The notes under the pieces were generated by a model. That model worked only from the letters and a program-made list of their open reading frames with translations. It was not told the origin of the DNA and ran no database searches. This document shows, piece by piece, positions 17,424 to 29,600 of a stretch of 64,000 nucleotides of DNA. How positions within the stretch are numbered: position 1 is the first letter of the stretch; every line of letters begins with the position of its first letter. Location: positions 3,720,001 to 3,784,000 of the forward strand of contig NZ_QFFJ01000002.1 in NCBI RefSeq assembly GCF_003308995.1. Reading direction: 5' to 3'. Both the position numbers and the translations under genes were made by a program. Origin of the DNA: Chitinophaga flava. GTDB lineage: Bacteria > Bacteroidota > Bacteroidia > Chitinophagales > Chitinophagaceae.

Positions 17424-20400
17424 TTACAAGGCAATACGTTTACGTTTCCTGGATTCGCCCGACTTTCTCTCCGCATACACTGCCAATGCTTCAACAGTAG
17501 GCTGTTCAAAGAAGGTCTTTACCGGTATCTCTACCTGGAGAGCATCCAATACAGCAGCGGTAAACCGCATCACCATCAGGGAGTGCATACCCAGTTCGAA
17601 GAGGTTAACGTTGACGCTTATACGGTCTGCATTCAGCAGTTCCTGACAAATACCGGCCAGTATTTCTTCCGTTTTGTTGCGGGGGGCCGTATATGATCCG
17701 GACTGCAAGCCTGCATCCGGCTCTGGTAAAGCTTTCCGGTCTATCTTACCATTAGGAGTCAGCGGCATTTCGGCCAGTTCCACCAGCAGCGGTATCATAT
17801 ACTCGGGCAGTCTTTCCTTCAGATAGGCCAGCACATCCTCCTTCTTCAGCGGCTCTTTCGGTACGACATATCCTATCAGCTGGCTGATTCCCTGTGCATC
17901 CTTCCGGGCAATGACTACACATTGATGTATCAGTTCGTACTGCTGCAACACACTTTCTATTTCACCCAGCTCTATACGATTACCCCTGATCTTCACCTGG
18001 TGGTCTATCCTGCCGAGGTATTCGATATTGCCGTCCGGCAGCCAGCGGCCAAGGTCACCGGTACGGTAAGACCTTAGCCCACTGCCGGGAGTCAGGCACA
18101 CGAATTTTTCTGCGGTAAGCGCTTCACGGTTCAGGTAACCACGGCCCACACCTATACCGGATACGATGATCTCTCCGGGTACCCCTATCGGACAAGGCTG
18201 ATCCGTGAGGTCGAGGATCTGTATCTGCAGGTTCTGGATGGGTCTTCCCAGCGGAACGCTGCTCAGCTCCGGCGCTTCATGCATAAAGTAATGGGTGATA
18301 TCATCAGATGCTTCTGTAGGACCATAAGCATTTACTACCGGAATATGTTGATAGTATGGATGGCTGAACCATTGTTTCAGGAGTGATGGTGTCACTGTTT
18401 CTCCGGTCACCAGCAGATAACGAAGCTGCTTCAATTCCACAGCAGCATGGTGTTGTAACAATATCGCCAGGTAAGAGGGCACCAACTCCAGGATATTCAC
18501 CCTGTCTGCTGCCACCTTGTTGATCAGCGCTGCCGGATTCAGCACCGTATCAGTTGGGTAAATGATGGTACGTCCACCACAAACCAGCGCCGCAAACATC
18601 TGCCATACAGAAATATCAAATGTATAGGATGCTGTGAAAGCAATAGTGGTAGTGGCATCTACCGCCAGTTCATTTACTTTGGCATACAGGTGATTCACCA
18701 TCCCTGCATGTTCTATCATCACCCCTTTAGGGCGTCCGGTAGAACCGGAAGTATAAATAACATAACAAAGATGATCTGTTGCGATGAGGTTGCCAGGTGT
18801 AGCCACAGGCTGGCGATCCAGCTGTTTGTCTACATCCAGATTGATGACCGTAATATTACTGTCGGCTGGTAATTGTGTACTGCATCGCTGATTAGTGAGT
18901 ACCACAGTAGCTTTTACATCTTCCAGGATAAATCCTATACGGTCCTGCGGATAGCCTGGATCAACCGGAACATAAGCACCGCCGGCCTTCACGATACCGA
19001 GAATACCCAGGATCATTTCCAGACTTCTGTCTATGCAGATAGGCACCAGCACATTTTCTTTCACGCCCTTGCTTCTCAGGTAATGAGCCAGCTGATTGGC
19101 GCGTTCATTTAGTTCGCGGTAAGTGAAGGTAGATCCTTCAAACTCAATAGCTACGGCTTCCGGAAGTATAAGTGCCTGTTTTTCGAAGAGGCTTGCCAGT
19201 GTCTGATCTTCGGGCCATGGCACCACAGGTCCGGCAGATAATGCTTGCAGCACCTGTGTTTCTTCGTTGGTCAACAATGAAACTGCTCCCAATTGCTGCT
19301 GCCTGTCGTCCAGGAACTGTAACAATACACTTTCGAAATGTCCTGCCAGCTGACGCATGTACTGCTCTTCCAGCAATTCTGTATTATAATTGAAGGTAAT
19401 CGAGGTCTTTTCTTTTGACAGCGCAATCAGAATATCCAGCGGGAAGTTGGTTTGCTCCAGCAGTTTTATACGTTCCGCTTTCAGGCTCCATTTATCTTCT
19501 CCCGCTTTCAATGCTTCGCTAACCGGATAGTTATCAAATACCAGCAGGCTGTCAAACAGATCGCCGGTGATGCCGGTAAGGGCCTGAATCCTGTTCAGCG
19601 ATGTATATTCATATTCCCTGGACTGTACCTGGTTCTTCTGGATCTGTTGCAGCCAGTTGCTGATCGTTGTATCTTTTTCGAAGCGGGTATGCAGCGGCAG
19701 CGTATTGATGTAAAGGCCCGCACGATGTTCCACCCCTTGTAAACTGGCAGGACGGCCGGATACCGATACCCCATATACGATGTTCTGCAGACCGGTATAC
19801 TTATGTAACAGTAACGCCCACACGCCCTGCATCAGGGTATTGACGGTGATACCGTAACGTTTTGCCGTTTCCGTTATCTGCTGTGTGATGCTTTCACCGA
19901 AGAACAGTTGTTGTTCCTGATACTGCCCCACTCCTTTGTTACGATTGCTGGTTGTTTTAATGAAAGGCAGCAGCGTAGCTGTTTCCAGGCCTTCCATGTA
20001 ACGGTTCCAGTATTCCTGCTCTTTCCATTTGTTGCGGTCGCCGATGTAATGGATATACTCTCCATATTTATCTTCCGGCACCAACTTCTCTGCTCCTCCT
20101 TTTACTTCGTATTCATATTGCTGCAACAATTCTCCCAGTACAAGGGATACAGACCAGCCATCCAGCAGCAGGTGATGGAATGACCATAACATATGATAAT
20201 CCCTTTCTCCTGTTTGTATCAGGATGATACGCATCAGCGGCGCTTCTTCATAGTTAAATCCTCTTTCACGGTCCTGGCGGATATATGCCTCAATAGCCGC
20301 TTCCAGCCCGTCTTCCGGAAGATCACGGTAATCTACCGTTTCAAAAGGCATCGTCAGCGTTTTGTATACATATTGTACCGGCACAGGCAGGTCTTCGTAA

Positions 20401-20600
20401 CTAAAGCCGGTACGCAGGATCGTATGCCTGCTGAGCAGCTGATTCCAGCTTCGCTGCAGCGCCTGTACGTCCACACCCGGAAGATCACAGCTGAACTGTT
20501 CTATATAGGCAGCGGAATCTTTATCATACAGTCCATGGAAGAGCATCCCTTCCTGTAGTGGTGTCAACGTATATACTTCACTGATAGCCTGAAGGCGGCT
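17424..20600 (-). other. NRPS module 6 (C-A-T), Dab predicted
   Basis: C domain of the LTPLQEGMLFHGLYD type, expected after an epimerising module. The code DIWELTADDK is, as I remember it, a known Dab code. The carrier motif is LFELGMHSLMV, in which Met replaces the second Gly of the usual LGGHS; the phosphopantetheine Ser (residue 6713) is present. Confidence 0.75.
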
Positions 20601-23600
20601 GATACTGTTTGTGGCACTAACCGGTGACTCCAGGAATTTATCGAAGGCCTTGTAGCCAACAGTGGCGGGCAAGCCATATCCCCATGGTGTAGGTACAGAC
20701 CCAAGCCGGCCCAACTGTACACAGTGATCTATCAGTAATTCCAGCTGGCGCAGGTATGAGGAAGACAAGGTAGCAATAGTAGCATCGCTGAAATGTCCGT
20801 TATTATAACTCCAGTTGATGTAGAGTTCTCCCTCTTTCACGAAGCAGTGAACGGATATCACCTGATGCCCATGGAATGGACTACCAGTGGTGCCATAATC
20901 ACCTGTGCCGAATCTATCAGCATGCCCGGTGTAATTAAATACCAGCTGATATGGATTTTCCCGCTGTAATCCAGGGTCCTGTACCATATACTTCAGTATG
21001 CCAAAGCCAAGACCGTTATCAGGTACATGCAGTAACTGCTCTTTGACACTTCTGATCAAACGGCTGTCATCTGTACAATCCCTGGTGTTTAACAGTACCG
21101 GATATACGCTGGTGAAGCATCCAACGGTGCGGCTAATATCCAGGGCTTCATTCAGCATTTCACGGCCATGGCTTTCCAGTCCGATCACGATCTCCTGAGA
21201 GCCGTTCGGGCCGGCCAGTGTGCGGGTAAGCGCTGCCAGCAGGATATCGCTGACGGCTGTACGATAAGTAGCCTGCACCTCCTTCAACAACAACGAGGTC
21301 AGTGCTACATCCAGGTGGGTGCTGGTATTTTTCAGCGAACTTACCGGTGAAGCGGATGTGTGGCCAACCACTAGTGGCTCCCGCTGCTGCACGGCCTGTT
21401 GCCAGTAACGTTTCTGCGACAACAGCTGTTCGCTTTTTGTATATTTTGTCAACTGCTCATACCATTGACGGTAAGAAGCGGTTTTTTCTTTTGTTTCTTT
21501 TGAAGGATGATGGATCAATTGCTGCAGATCCTCTTGCAGTATACCCATGGCAACCCTGTCGGCCACGATAGGATGTACTGCCAGCAACAGCCGGTGATGG
21601 CTACTGTATGCAGGCATTTTTATCCATACAGCTTTCACAACATGGTTCAGATCGGGCTGGTACTGGCTACAGAAATCAGTCAGTTGTGTTCCCAGCGACT
21701 TTCTATCACCAGCCGACAGATTTTCTGTATGCAGAGTTACAAAGTGATCACTGTATTCCTGCACCCAACGGCCCTCTTCATGGTGGTAAACAAAACGGAG
21801 TGCATCATGTTGTTCCTGCAGCCTTCTGATGGCAGCCTCCAGTACTTCAGGGGCAATATCCTTATCGGTTTCCAGCAATATCACCTGATTAAGGCGATTA
21901 GTTGCATCCGTTACCTCATGGAGGTACTGTTGTTGTACAGGCAGTAAACCTGCAGTACCATTCAGCATTCCCTGCTCCGGCGTTATTCCGCCATCCTGGC
22001 GGCGATCAGCCAGTGCAGCAGACAGCTGCGCAATGGTCTGGTACTGGAAAACATCCTTTACCTGCAGATTGACGCCTGCCTGTCTGGCGCGGCTTGCCAG
22101 CTGTATACTGATAATGGAATCACCTCCGAGCCGGAAGAAATTATCATGGATACCAACATTACCGGTTCCCAACAACTCTTCCCATATCACGGCCAGTGCG
22201 GCTTCGGCAGCGTTACGCGGTGCGGCGTACAAGTAGCCGGACACCAGTTCTTCCTCTTCCGGTTCTGGTAATGCACGGCGGTCAATTTTTCCATTGGCCG
22301 TAAGCGGCAGCTCCGCCAGTGCCACATAACGTGATGGCAGCATGTATGCCGGCAGGCGGCCCTGTAAGAAGTTGTTCAATGCAGCCTCATCGAATACTGC
22401 TGAGGAAACGACGTAGGCGATCAAACGTTTGATACCACGGGCGTCTGGCGTGGCGGTCACGATTGTCTGGTTTACCAGTCCACTCTGCAACAACACATTT
22501 TCAATTTCTCCCAACTCAATACGGTAACCACGGATCTTCACCTGTTCATCTTTTCTGCCGAAGAACTCTATATTACCATCAGGCAGCCAGCGTGCGAGGT
22601 CACCGGTGCGGTAAAGGCGCTCGCCGGCGCGGAATGGATGCGCTACAAATTTCTCTGCTGTCAGCTCAGGCTGGCCGAGATAACCGCGTGAAAGCTGACT
22701 ACCACTTACACAAAGCTCACCGGCTACACCCACGGGAACAGGACGTAGTGCCGTATCCGTTATATAGATACGTGTATTGCTTACGGCCCTGCCGATGGAA
22801 GGCTGTGTGCTACCATCTGCCGGCAGCACGTAACTGCTCGTTACCACCGTATTTTCCGTAGGTCCATAGTTATTCACCAGCTGGTAACGGGCATCAGACA
22901 GCGATACCGATGCCAGGCGGTCGCCACCTGTCAACAGGTATTGCAACGGCACCTCGCGGCCCCGTAACGCCTGCATAATCTCCGGCACCAGGCCGGTAGC
23001 CACAAAGCTGTGGGTAATGCCTGCTGAAGTATACAGCGACACCACCGTTTCCGGCGACAGGCGCGCATCGTCATCCAGCAGCCAGAGACCGGCTCCGGCA
23101 CAGAGGTATGGCCACAGCTCCCAACCGAAGGCATCGAAGCCAATGCTGGCCATCGCAGTTGCACGGCTTGCCGCACTCACTTCATAATAAGCCGCATGCC
23201 AGCGTACCAGGTTCACCACGTTGTAATGCTCTATCATCACACCTTTGGGACGACCAGTAGAACCGGAGGTATAGATGACATAAGCCAGCTGTTTTTCAGT
23301 AATGATATCTTTCAATGGAGACACAGGACTGTCTTCCCATATGTTCTCATCAGTCAGTACAATGGTCGCTTCTGTATCACTGCACAGTGAAGCATATTTA
23401 GCGGTCGTCAACACCAGTTCGCTACCACTGTCAGCCAGCATGTAGGCAATACGTTCACGCGGATAGCCTGCATCCAGTGGAACATAGGCACCACCTGCCT
23501 TGAGAATACCCAGCATACAAACTACCAGCAACGGACTGCGGTCCATACATACGGCCACCAGGCTCTCTGTCTTTACCCCACGCGACTGCAGATAATGCGC

Positions 23601-26600
23601 CACCTGGTTGGAACGTTCATCCAGTTCATGGTAACTGAGTTTAAAATCACCACTTACCAACGCTACTTCTTCTCCACGCAGTGACACCTGTTCTCTGAAG
23701 AGTGATACCAGTGTGGCAGAAGGCTGTGCGGGCAGCTGTAAAGGAGATGCGGGGAATTTCTCCAGCACCAGCCTGTTCTCTTCCGGCGATAGTATATCCG
23801 TTGTCGTTACCGCCTCCTCATAATGTTCGAGATAAGCGTTTATTATTTTCCTGAAATAATAGACCAGGTCTTCCAGCTTCTTTCCAGCACTTAATTTTCT
23901 GCGTATAGAAAACTGAACAGTGAAGGTATCACCGGTAGTACTTACTGTACAATCCAGGAAAGTGTTGGTCAGCTCAAAATCACTGATAGCAGGTAGTTCG
24001 CTGGCATCTTCCGGTGTCATCGCAGACACGCCCCCCTTCAATCCATCATACACATGGAAGTTGATGAAGTTGAAGATCGTATCGAAGTAAGGGTTGTTGT
24101 TGGATGAATGTTCACCGGTGATCTTCGTGATTTCGAAGAGACTGGTACGGTCACGTTCTTTGAGTGACAATAATTTGGCCTCTACACCTTCGAAATAGGA
24201 TTTCCAGGTATAGCTGCTGCCCATATTATATCTCAGCGGAATCGTATTAAGGAAGCAACCCAGCAGCAGGTCTGCATCTTCAACGAGCGGACGGGTGTTG
24301 GTCACCAGCCCCACCGTCAGGTCATCTTCATAGGTCAGCAGGCTGAGTGTATAGAGATAAGCACCCAGTGCCAGGCCTTTAATGGAGATATTATCCCACC
24401 TTGTCCGTTCCCTCAGCAACGCGGCATACCGCTCATCAAACTGGTAGTTGACCACCTCCAACACAGGTTCGTCGGTGAAGATGTCCAGTCGTTTATAATC
24501 CGCCAGCTCTGCTTCCCAGAAATTCCTGCTGTCATCTAATTTTTTAGTGACCAGTCTTTCGATGATATAGTCCTTATAGGATGCTCTCAGCGGGGCTGGC
24601 AGCTCCGTGGTTTTATTGCTCACCAGTGCGGTGCACAGGTTGTAAAGTTCCGTATTGAGTGATGCCACACTCCATCCATCGAGAATAGCATGATGGAACT
24701 GGAACACCAGGAGATTACAGTCTTTCAGGGAGAACAAGGAAGCCCGCCACAGTGGTGCATCTTCAATCACAAAAGGCCGGGTCCTTTCTTCTTCCAGATA
24801 CTGTTCTACCGCTGCTTTTACTTCGGGGCCGCTGAGATGCCGGATATCAAATGTGGGCACCTGCACCGGTACGGATTTGTACACGATCTGTATATCCTGG
24901 TCATGGAGCCCCATTCTGAAACCTGTTCTCAATATGCTGTGCCGGGCAATCAGCAGCTCGTATGCCTGCCGGACGATGGTGGCATCAAATGTTCTCGGCA
25001 GTTTGCCAACAAACTGGTCATGGTACAGTGCTTCGGTGGGGTTCATCAGAGAGATGAACAACATACCCCGTTCGATATCACTAACTGGATACAGATCTTC
25101 GATGTTAGCGGTTTCTTTCAGTAAAGGCAGGAGGCTTTCCTTTTGGCGGTCGAGGGTTTCATTCACTTCCTGATAAACCGCTTCCCTGTATTCAGCGGTA
25201 GCGGCCTTGTTATCTACCACCCTGGCCAGTTCTCCGAGTGTGGCGGCCTGGTATACTTCAAATACTTTTACTTCTTTATGGAAGAGATGATATATTCTGC
25301 TGGCCACTTTGATCACACGGATCGAGTCGCCTCCCAGTTCGAAGAAGTTATCGTTGACACCTACCCTTTCTGCCCCCAGCAATTCCTGCCAGATGGCTGC
25401 CAGGGAAATTTCCGTTGTGGTACGTGGCGCTACGTAGGCAACATTCGCCAGCCTTGCAGCATCCGGTTCCGGCAATGCTTTCCTGTTTACTTTTCCGTTG
25501 GATGTAAGTGGTATATTCTCCATCACCACCCAAATGGAAGGTATCATATATTCCGGGAGCAGGTCTTTGAGATGGCTGACCACAGCTTCCTTGCTGTAAT
25601 TATCTCCGGGCACCACATAGGCTACCAGCTGTTTGTCGCCGGTGCCTACTGTTTTTGCAAGCACCACACTATTGCCTACTACACCGCTACCCTGTATGGC
25701 GTTCTCTATTTCTCCCAGCTCTATCCTGAAGCCACGGATCTTTACCTGATCGTCTATACGTCCCTGGTATTCGATGTTACCATCGTGATACCAGCGGGCG
25801 AGGTCACCGGTACGGTACAACCGTTCGCCTTCCTGGAAAGGACTGGCCAGGAACCTGGCCGCTGTAAGCTCGGGGCGGTTGAGGTACCCGCGGGCCACGC
25901 CGGCCCCACCAATATACAGTTCACCGGTTACACCCACTGGCGATAGCTGCTGCTCACTGTCAAGGATATACGCATTTAAAGTGGGAATAGGTCTTCCGAT
26001 GGCGCTGGCGCTGCTGTTTAGATGAGCCTCCTTCAGTTCGAGGAAAGTTACGTGTACCGTAGTTTCCGTAATACCGTACATGTTGATCAGGCGGGAAGCA
26101 GGGAAACGTTCCTTCCAGGGCCGGAGTTTGGCCGGGTTCAACGCTTCACCACCGAAGATCACATAACGCACAGCGATACTCTCCGGTCGTGTAGTCAGGT
26201 AATCCTGCAACACGTAGAATGCAGATGGTGTCTGGTTCAGCACCGTAACCTTTTCGCTGATCAGCAGTTCACCAAAGCGGATGACATCCCTGGCCACATC
26301 TTTTGGCACTATCACCAGACGGCCACCGTAGAACAATGCACCGTACATCTCCCATACGGAGAAGTCGAAGCTGAATGAATGGAACATCGTCCATACATCA
26401 TGGGAATTAAAATCATATAACGGCGTCTCCGTTTCAAACAGGCGTACTACGTTGACATGCTCTATCAGCACGCCTTTCGGACGGCCGGTGGAACCGGAAG
26501 TATAAATCACATAAGCTACATTGCCAGGCTTCACCCCTGCATTCACGCGGGTGCGTGGCTGTGTGGCAATGGCAGGATCTGTATCTGTTTCTATCAGGGT

Positions 26601-29600
26601 GGCGATACCTGCTGCACGAAGCACTGCACTGTCTGCACTGGTGCTGATGGCCAGCTGGGCGCCGGTATCTTCCAGCATAAAATGTACACGATCTTCAGGA
26701 TAATCAGGATCTACCGGTACATAAGCACCTCCGGCCTTAAGGATGGCCAGCATACTGATAATCATCTCCAGTCCTCTTCCCATACAAACAGGCACCAGTG
26801 TCTCTTCCTGCACGCCCTTACTTCTCAGGTAATGGGCCAGCTGGTTAGAACGTTCATCCAGCTCACGGTAGGTAAGCCTTTGGCTGTTATACACTACTGC
26901 CGTGAGTTCCGGCGTTCTGTCCACCTGCTCTTCAAAGAGGGTGACAATGGTTTTATCTTCAGGATAACCTACAGCAGGACCGTTGAACAACTTCAGCAAC
27001 AGCTGTTCATCATTCGGTGTGAGCATATGGAGCAGGCTCAGTCTGGCCGCTGGTGTTGTAGTCACGGATTTCAACAGCTGCTCATAGTGTTTGGCCAGCT
27101 GTGTGGCGGTGGCAGCACTGAAGAGATCTGTACAATATTCCACATTCAGCAGCAGTCCGTCTTTCTTTTCTTCCAATACAAATATCAGATCGTATTTGGC
27201 TGTGGTGAGTGCTGTTTCTTCTTCAGTGAGTACAGCATCACCCAGTTTCAGTGCGGCTTCTTCAGGGGTGTTCTGCAATACCAGCATCACCTGGAACAGC
27301 GGACTTCTGCTGAGGTCCCTGTTTTTCACCACGGCATCGACTATCCTTTCAAAAGGCAGTTCCTGATGTTCGTAGGCTTCCAGCAGCGTGGTTTTCACCT
27401 GTTGCAAGTAAGTATCAAAAGGCAAGGCGCCATCAGGCTGACTGCGTAATGCCAGTGTATTGATAAAGAATCCTGCGAGGTTTTCAATTTCCTGTTGACT
27501 TCTTCCTGCTACCGGGGTACCTACGCAGATATCCTGTTGGCCTGTATAACGATATAATAATACTTTGAAAGTCGCCAGCAATGTCATGAAGAGCGTAACG
27601 CCCTGTTGCCTGCTGAGATCATTTAGTGCACCGGCGAGATTGTTCTCCAGATGGAAGGTGAGCATAGCCCCCTTTGTACTTTGTACCAGTGGTCTGGGGT
27701 AGTCTGTCGGCATATTCAGTGCGTCGATGCCGGACAACTGCTGTTTCCAGTATTGCAGCAATGTTTCCAGTACTGGTCCGTTGAGATAGGTGCGCTGCCA
27801 GATAGCATAGTCGCTATACTGTAATGCCAGCGGCTCCAGGGCTGCATTGCGTTTTTCAATATAGGCAGCATAGTATTCAGACAGCTCACGGATAACGATA
27901 CCGGAAGACCATCCATCAAAGGCAATATGGTGCACTACCATCACCAGCACATGATCATTGGCGGAATGGCTGATCAGGGCTGCACGCAGCATATGGTCCC
28001 TGCTGAGATCAAAGGGCTTTGCGATGAAGGCCGCAGTGGCAGCTGTTTGGCTGAGGGTTGTGTCGATGTTCTCCATTTTCCAGCTATCTGCTGCGAGAAC
28101 ATGCTGGTAGCCGGTTCCATCTGCTTCACGGACTACAGTCCTCAACACTTCATGGCGGTTGATGACTTGTTGTAATGCCCATGCGATGCCATCGGCGCTG
28201 ACAACACCTGTTAGTGTAAGGATGGAAGGATTGTGATAATGCGTACTACCTTCCAGTTTGTCAATAAACCAGAGTCTTTCCTGGCTGAAAGACAAGGGTA
28301 TCAGTTCGGGCGCCGGCACTATTCTGGTTACCGGCGGCAGCAACGATGCTGTCGCTACATCGATGCCTGCCGCGAGAGAAGCGATGTCTGAGTGTATGAA
28401 AACATCCTTCACCTGTAGCTCTGCGCCGATCTCCTTACGGATAGCGGCGATGAGACGGATAACCAGCAGTGAGTGACCTCCCAGCTCAAAGAAATTATCG
28501 TATATACCTGCCTGTGGTATGCCCAGCAGCCGCTGCCAGATATCTGCCAGCTGACTTTCGAGCGTAGTGCGCGGAGCCACATAGTTGCTGATGGCGCCGG
28601 CCGCAGGGTCAGGCAATGCTTTTTTGTCTACTTTACCATTGGCTGTAAGCGGCAGTTTGTCCAGCACAACCAATACGGGTATCATGTATTCCGGCAGACG
28701 TTCCTTCAGATATCCTGTCAGCGTATCTTTATCCAGTTCGCCTTCGGGCACAAGATATCCTACCAGTCGTTTGATGCCTTTATCATCGGATTTTGCCACC
28801 ACTACCGCCTGTGCGATCTGCGGATATTGCTGCAGGGCGTGTTCTATCTCACCCAGCTCTATACGGAAACCACGGATCTTAACCTGATCATCTGCACGAC
28901 CGATATACTCCATATTGCCATCCGGCAGCCATCTTCCGAGGTCGCCGGTGCGATACATTCTTTCACCCGGACAGAAAGGATCTTCCACAAATTTCGCAGC
29001 TGTCAGTTCCGGACGGTTCAGATAACCCTGTGCTACTGCCAGACCGGCCACACATATTTCGCCCGGCACTCCCTGCGGACACAGTTGCAGGTTGTTGTCC
29101 AGCACATACATCCGCAGATTACGGATAGGTGTACCTACCGGCACCTGCACTACATCCGGTGCTTCACTCATGAAATAGAAGCTCACGTCATCAGACGCCT
29201 CCGTAGGTCCGTAAGCGTTAGCTACGGTAATATTTCCAAAACGTTCATGCGCAAACCACTGCTCCAGCAAGGAAACGGTGACGGCCTCCCCTGTTACCAG
29301 CAGGTAGTCCAGCGACTGCAAAGTTACATCCGGCTCTTCCTGCAATACAGAAGTAAGATAGGACGGCACCAGCTGTAACAGTGTCACACCCTGCTCTTCC
29401 ACCGTTTGAATAAACAGGTCAGGACGATGGATCAGATCTTCTGTATAGATGACCGTTCTGCCTCCGCACACCAGTGCATTCACCATCTGCCATACAGAAA
29501 TATCGAAGGTATAAGGAGCGGTAAAGGCCAATATAGTAGAAGGGTTCATGTCGAATTCCTCTATCATCGCCAGTAGGTGGTTCAGCAGACCTGCATGTTC

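Noticed and set aside
26457..29378. Long plus-strand open frames inside NRPS1 (for example 26457-27449 and 28473-29378)
   Set aside because: They are antisense shadows of conserved A and C domains, recurring at equivalent places in several modules, with Cys/His/Ile-rich composition and no family resemblance.
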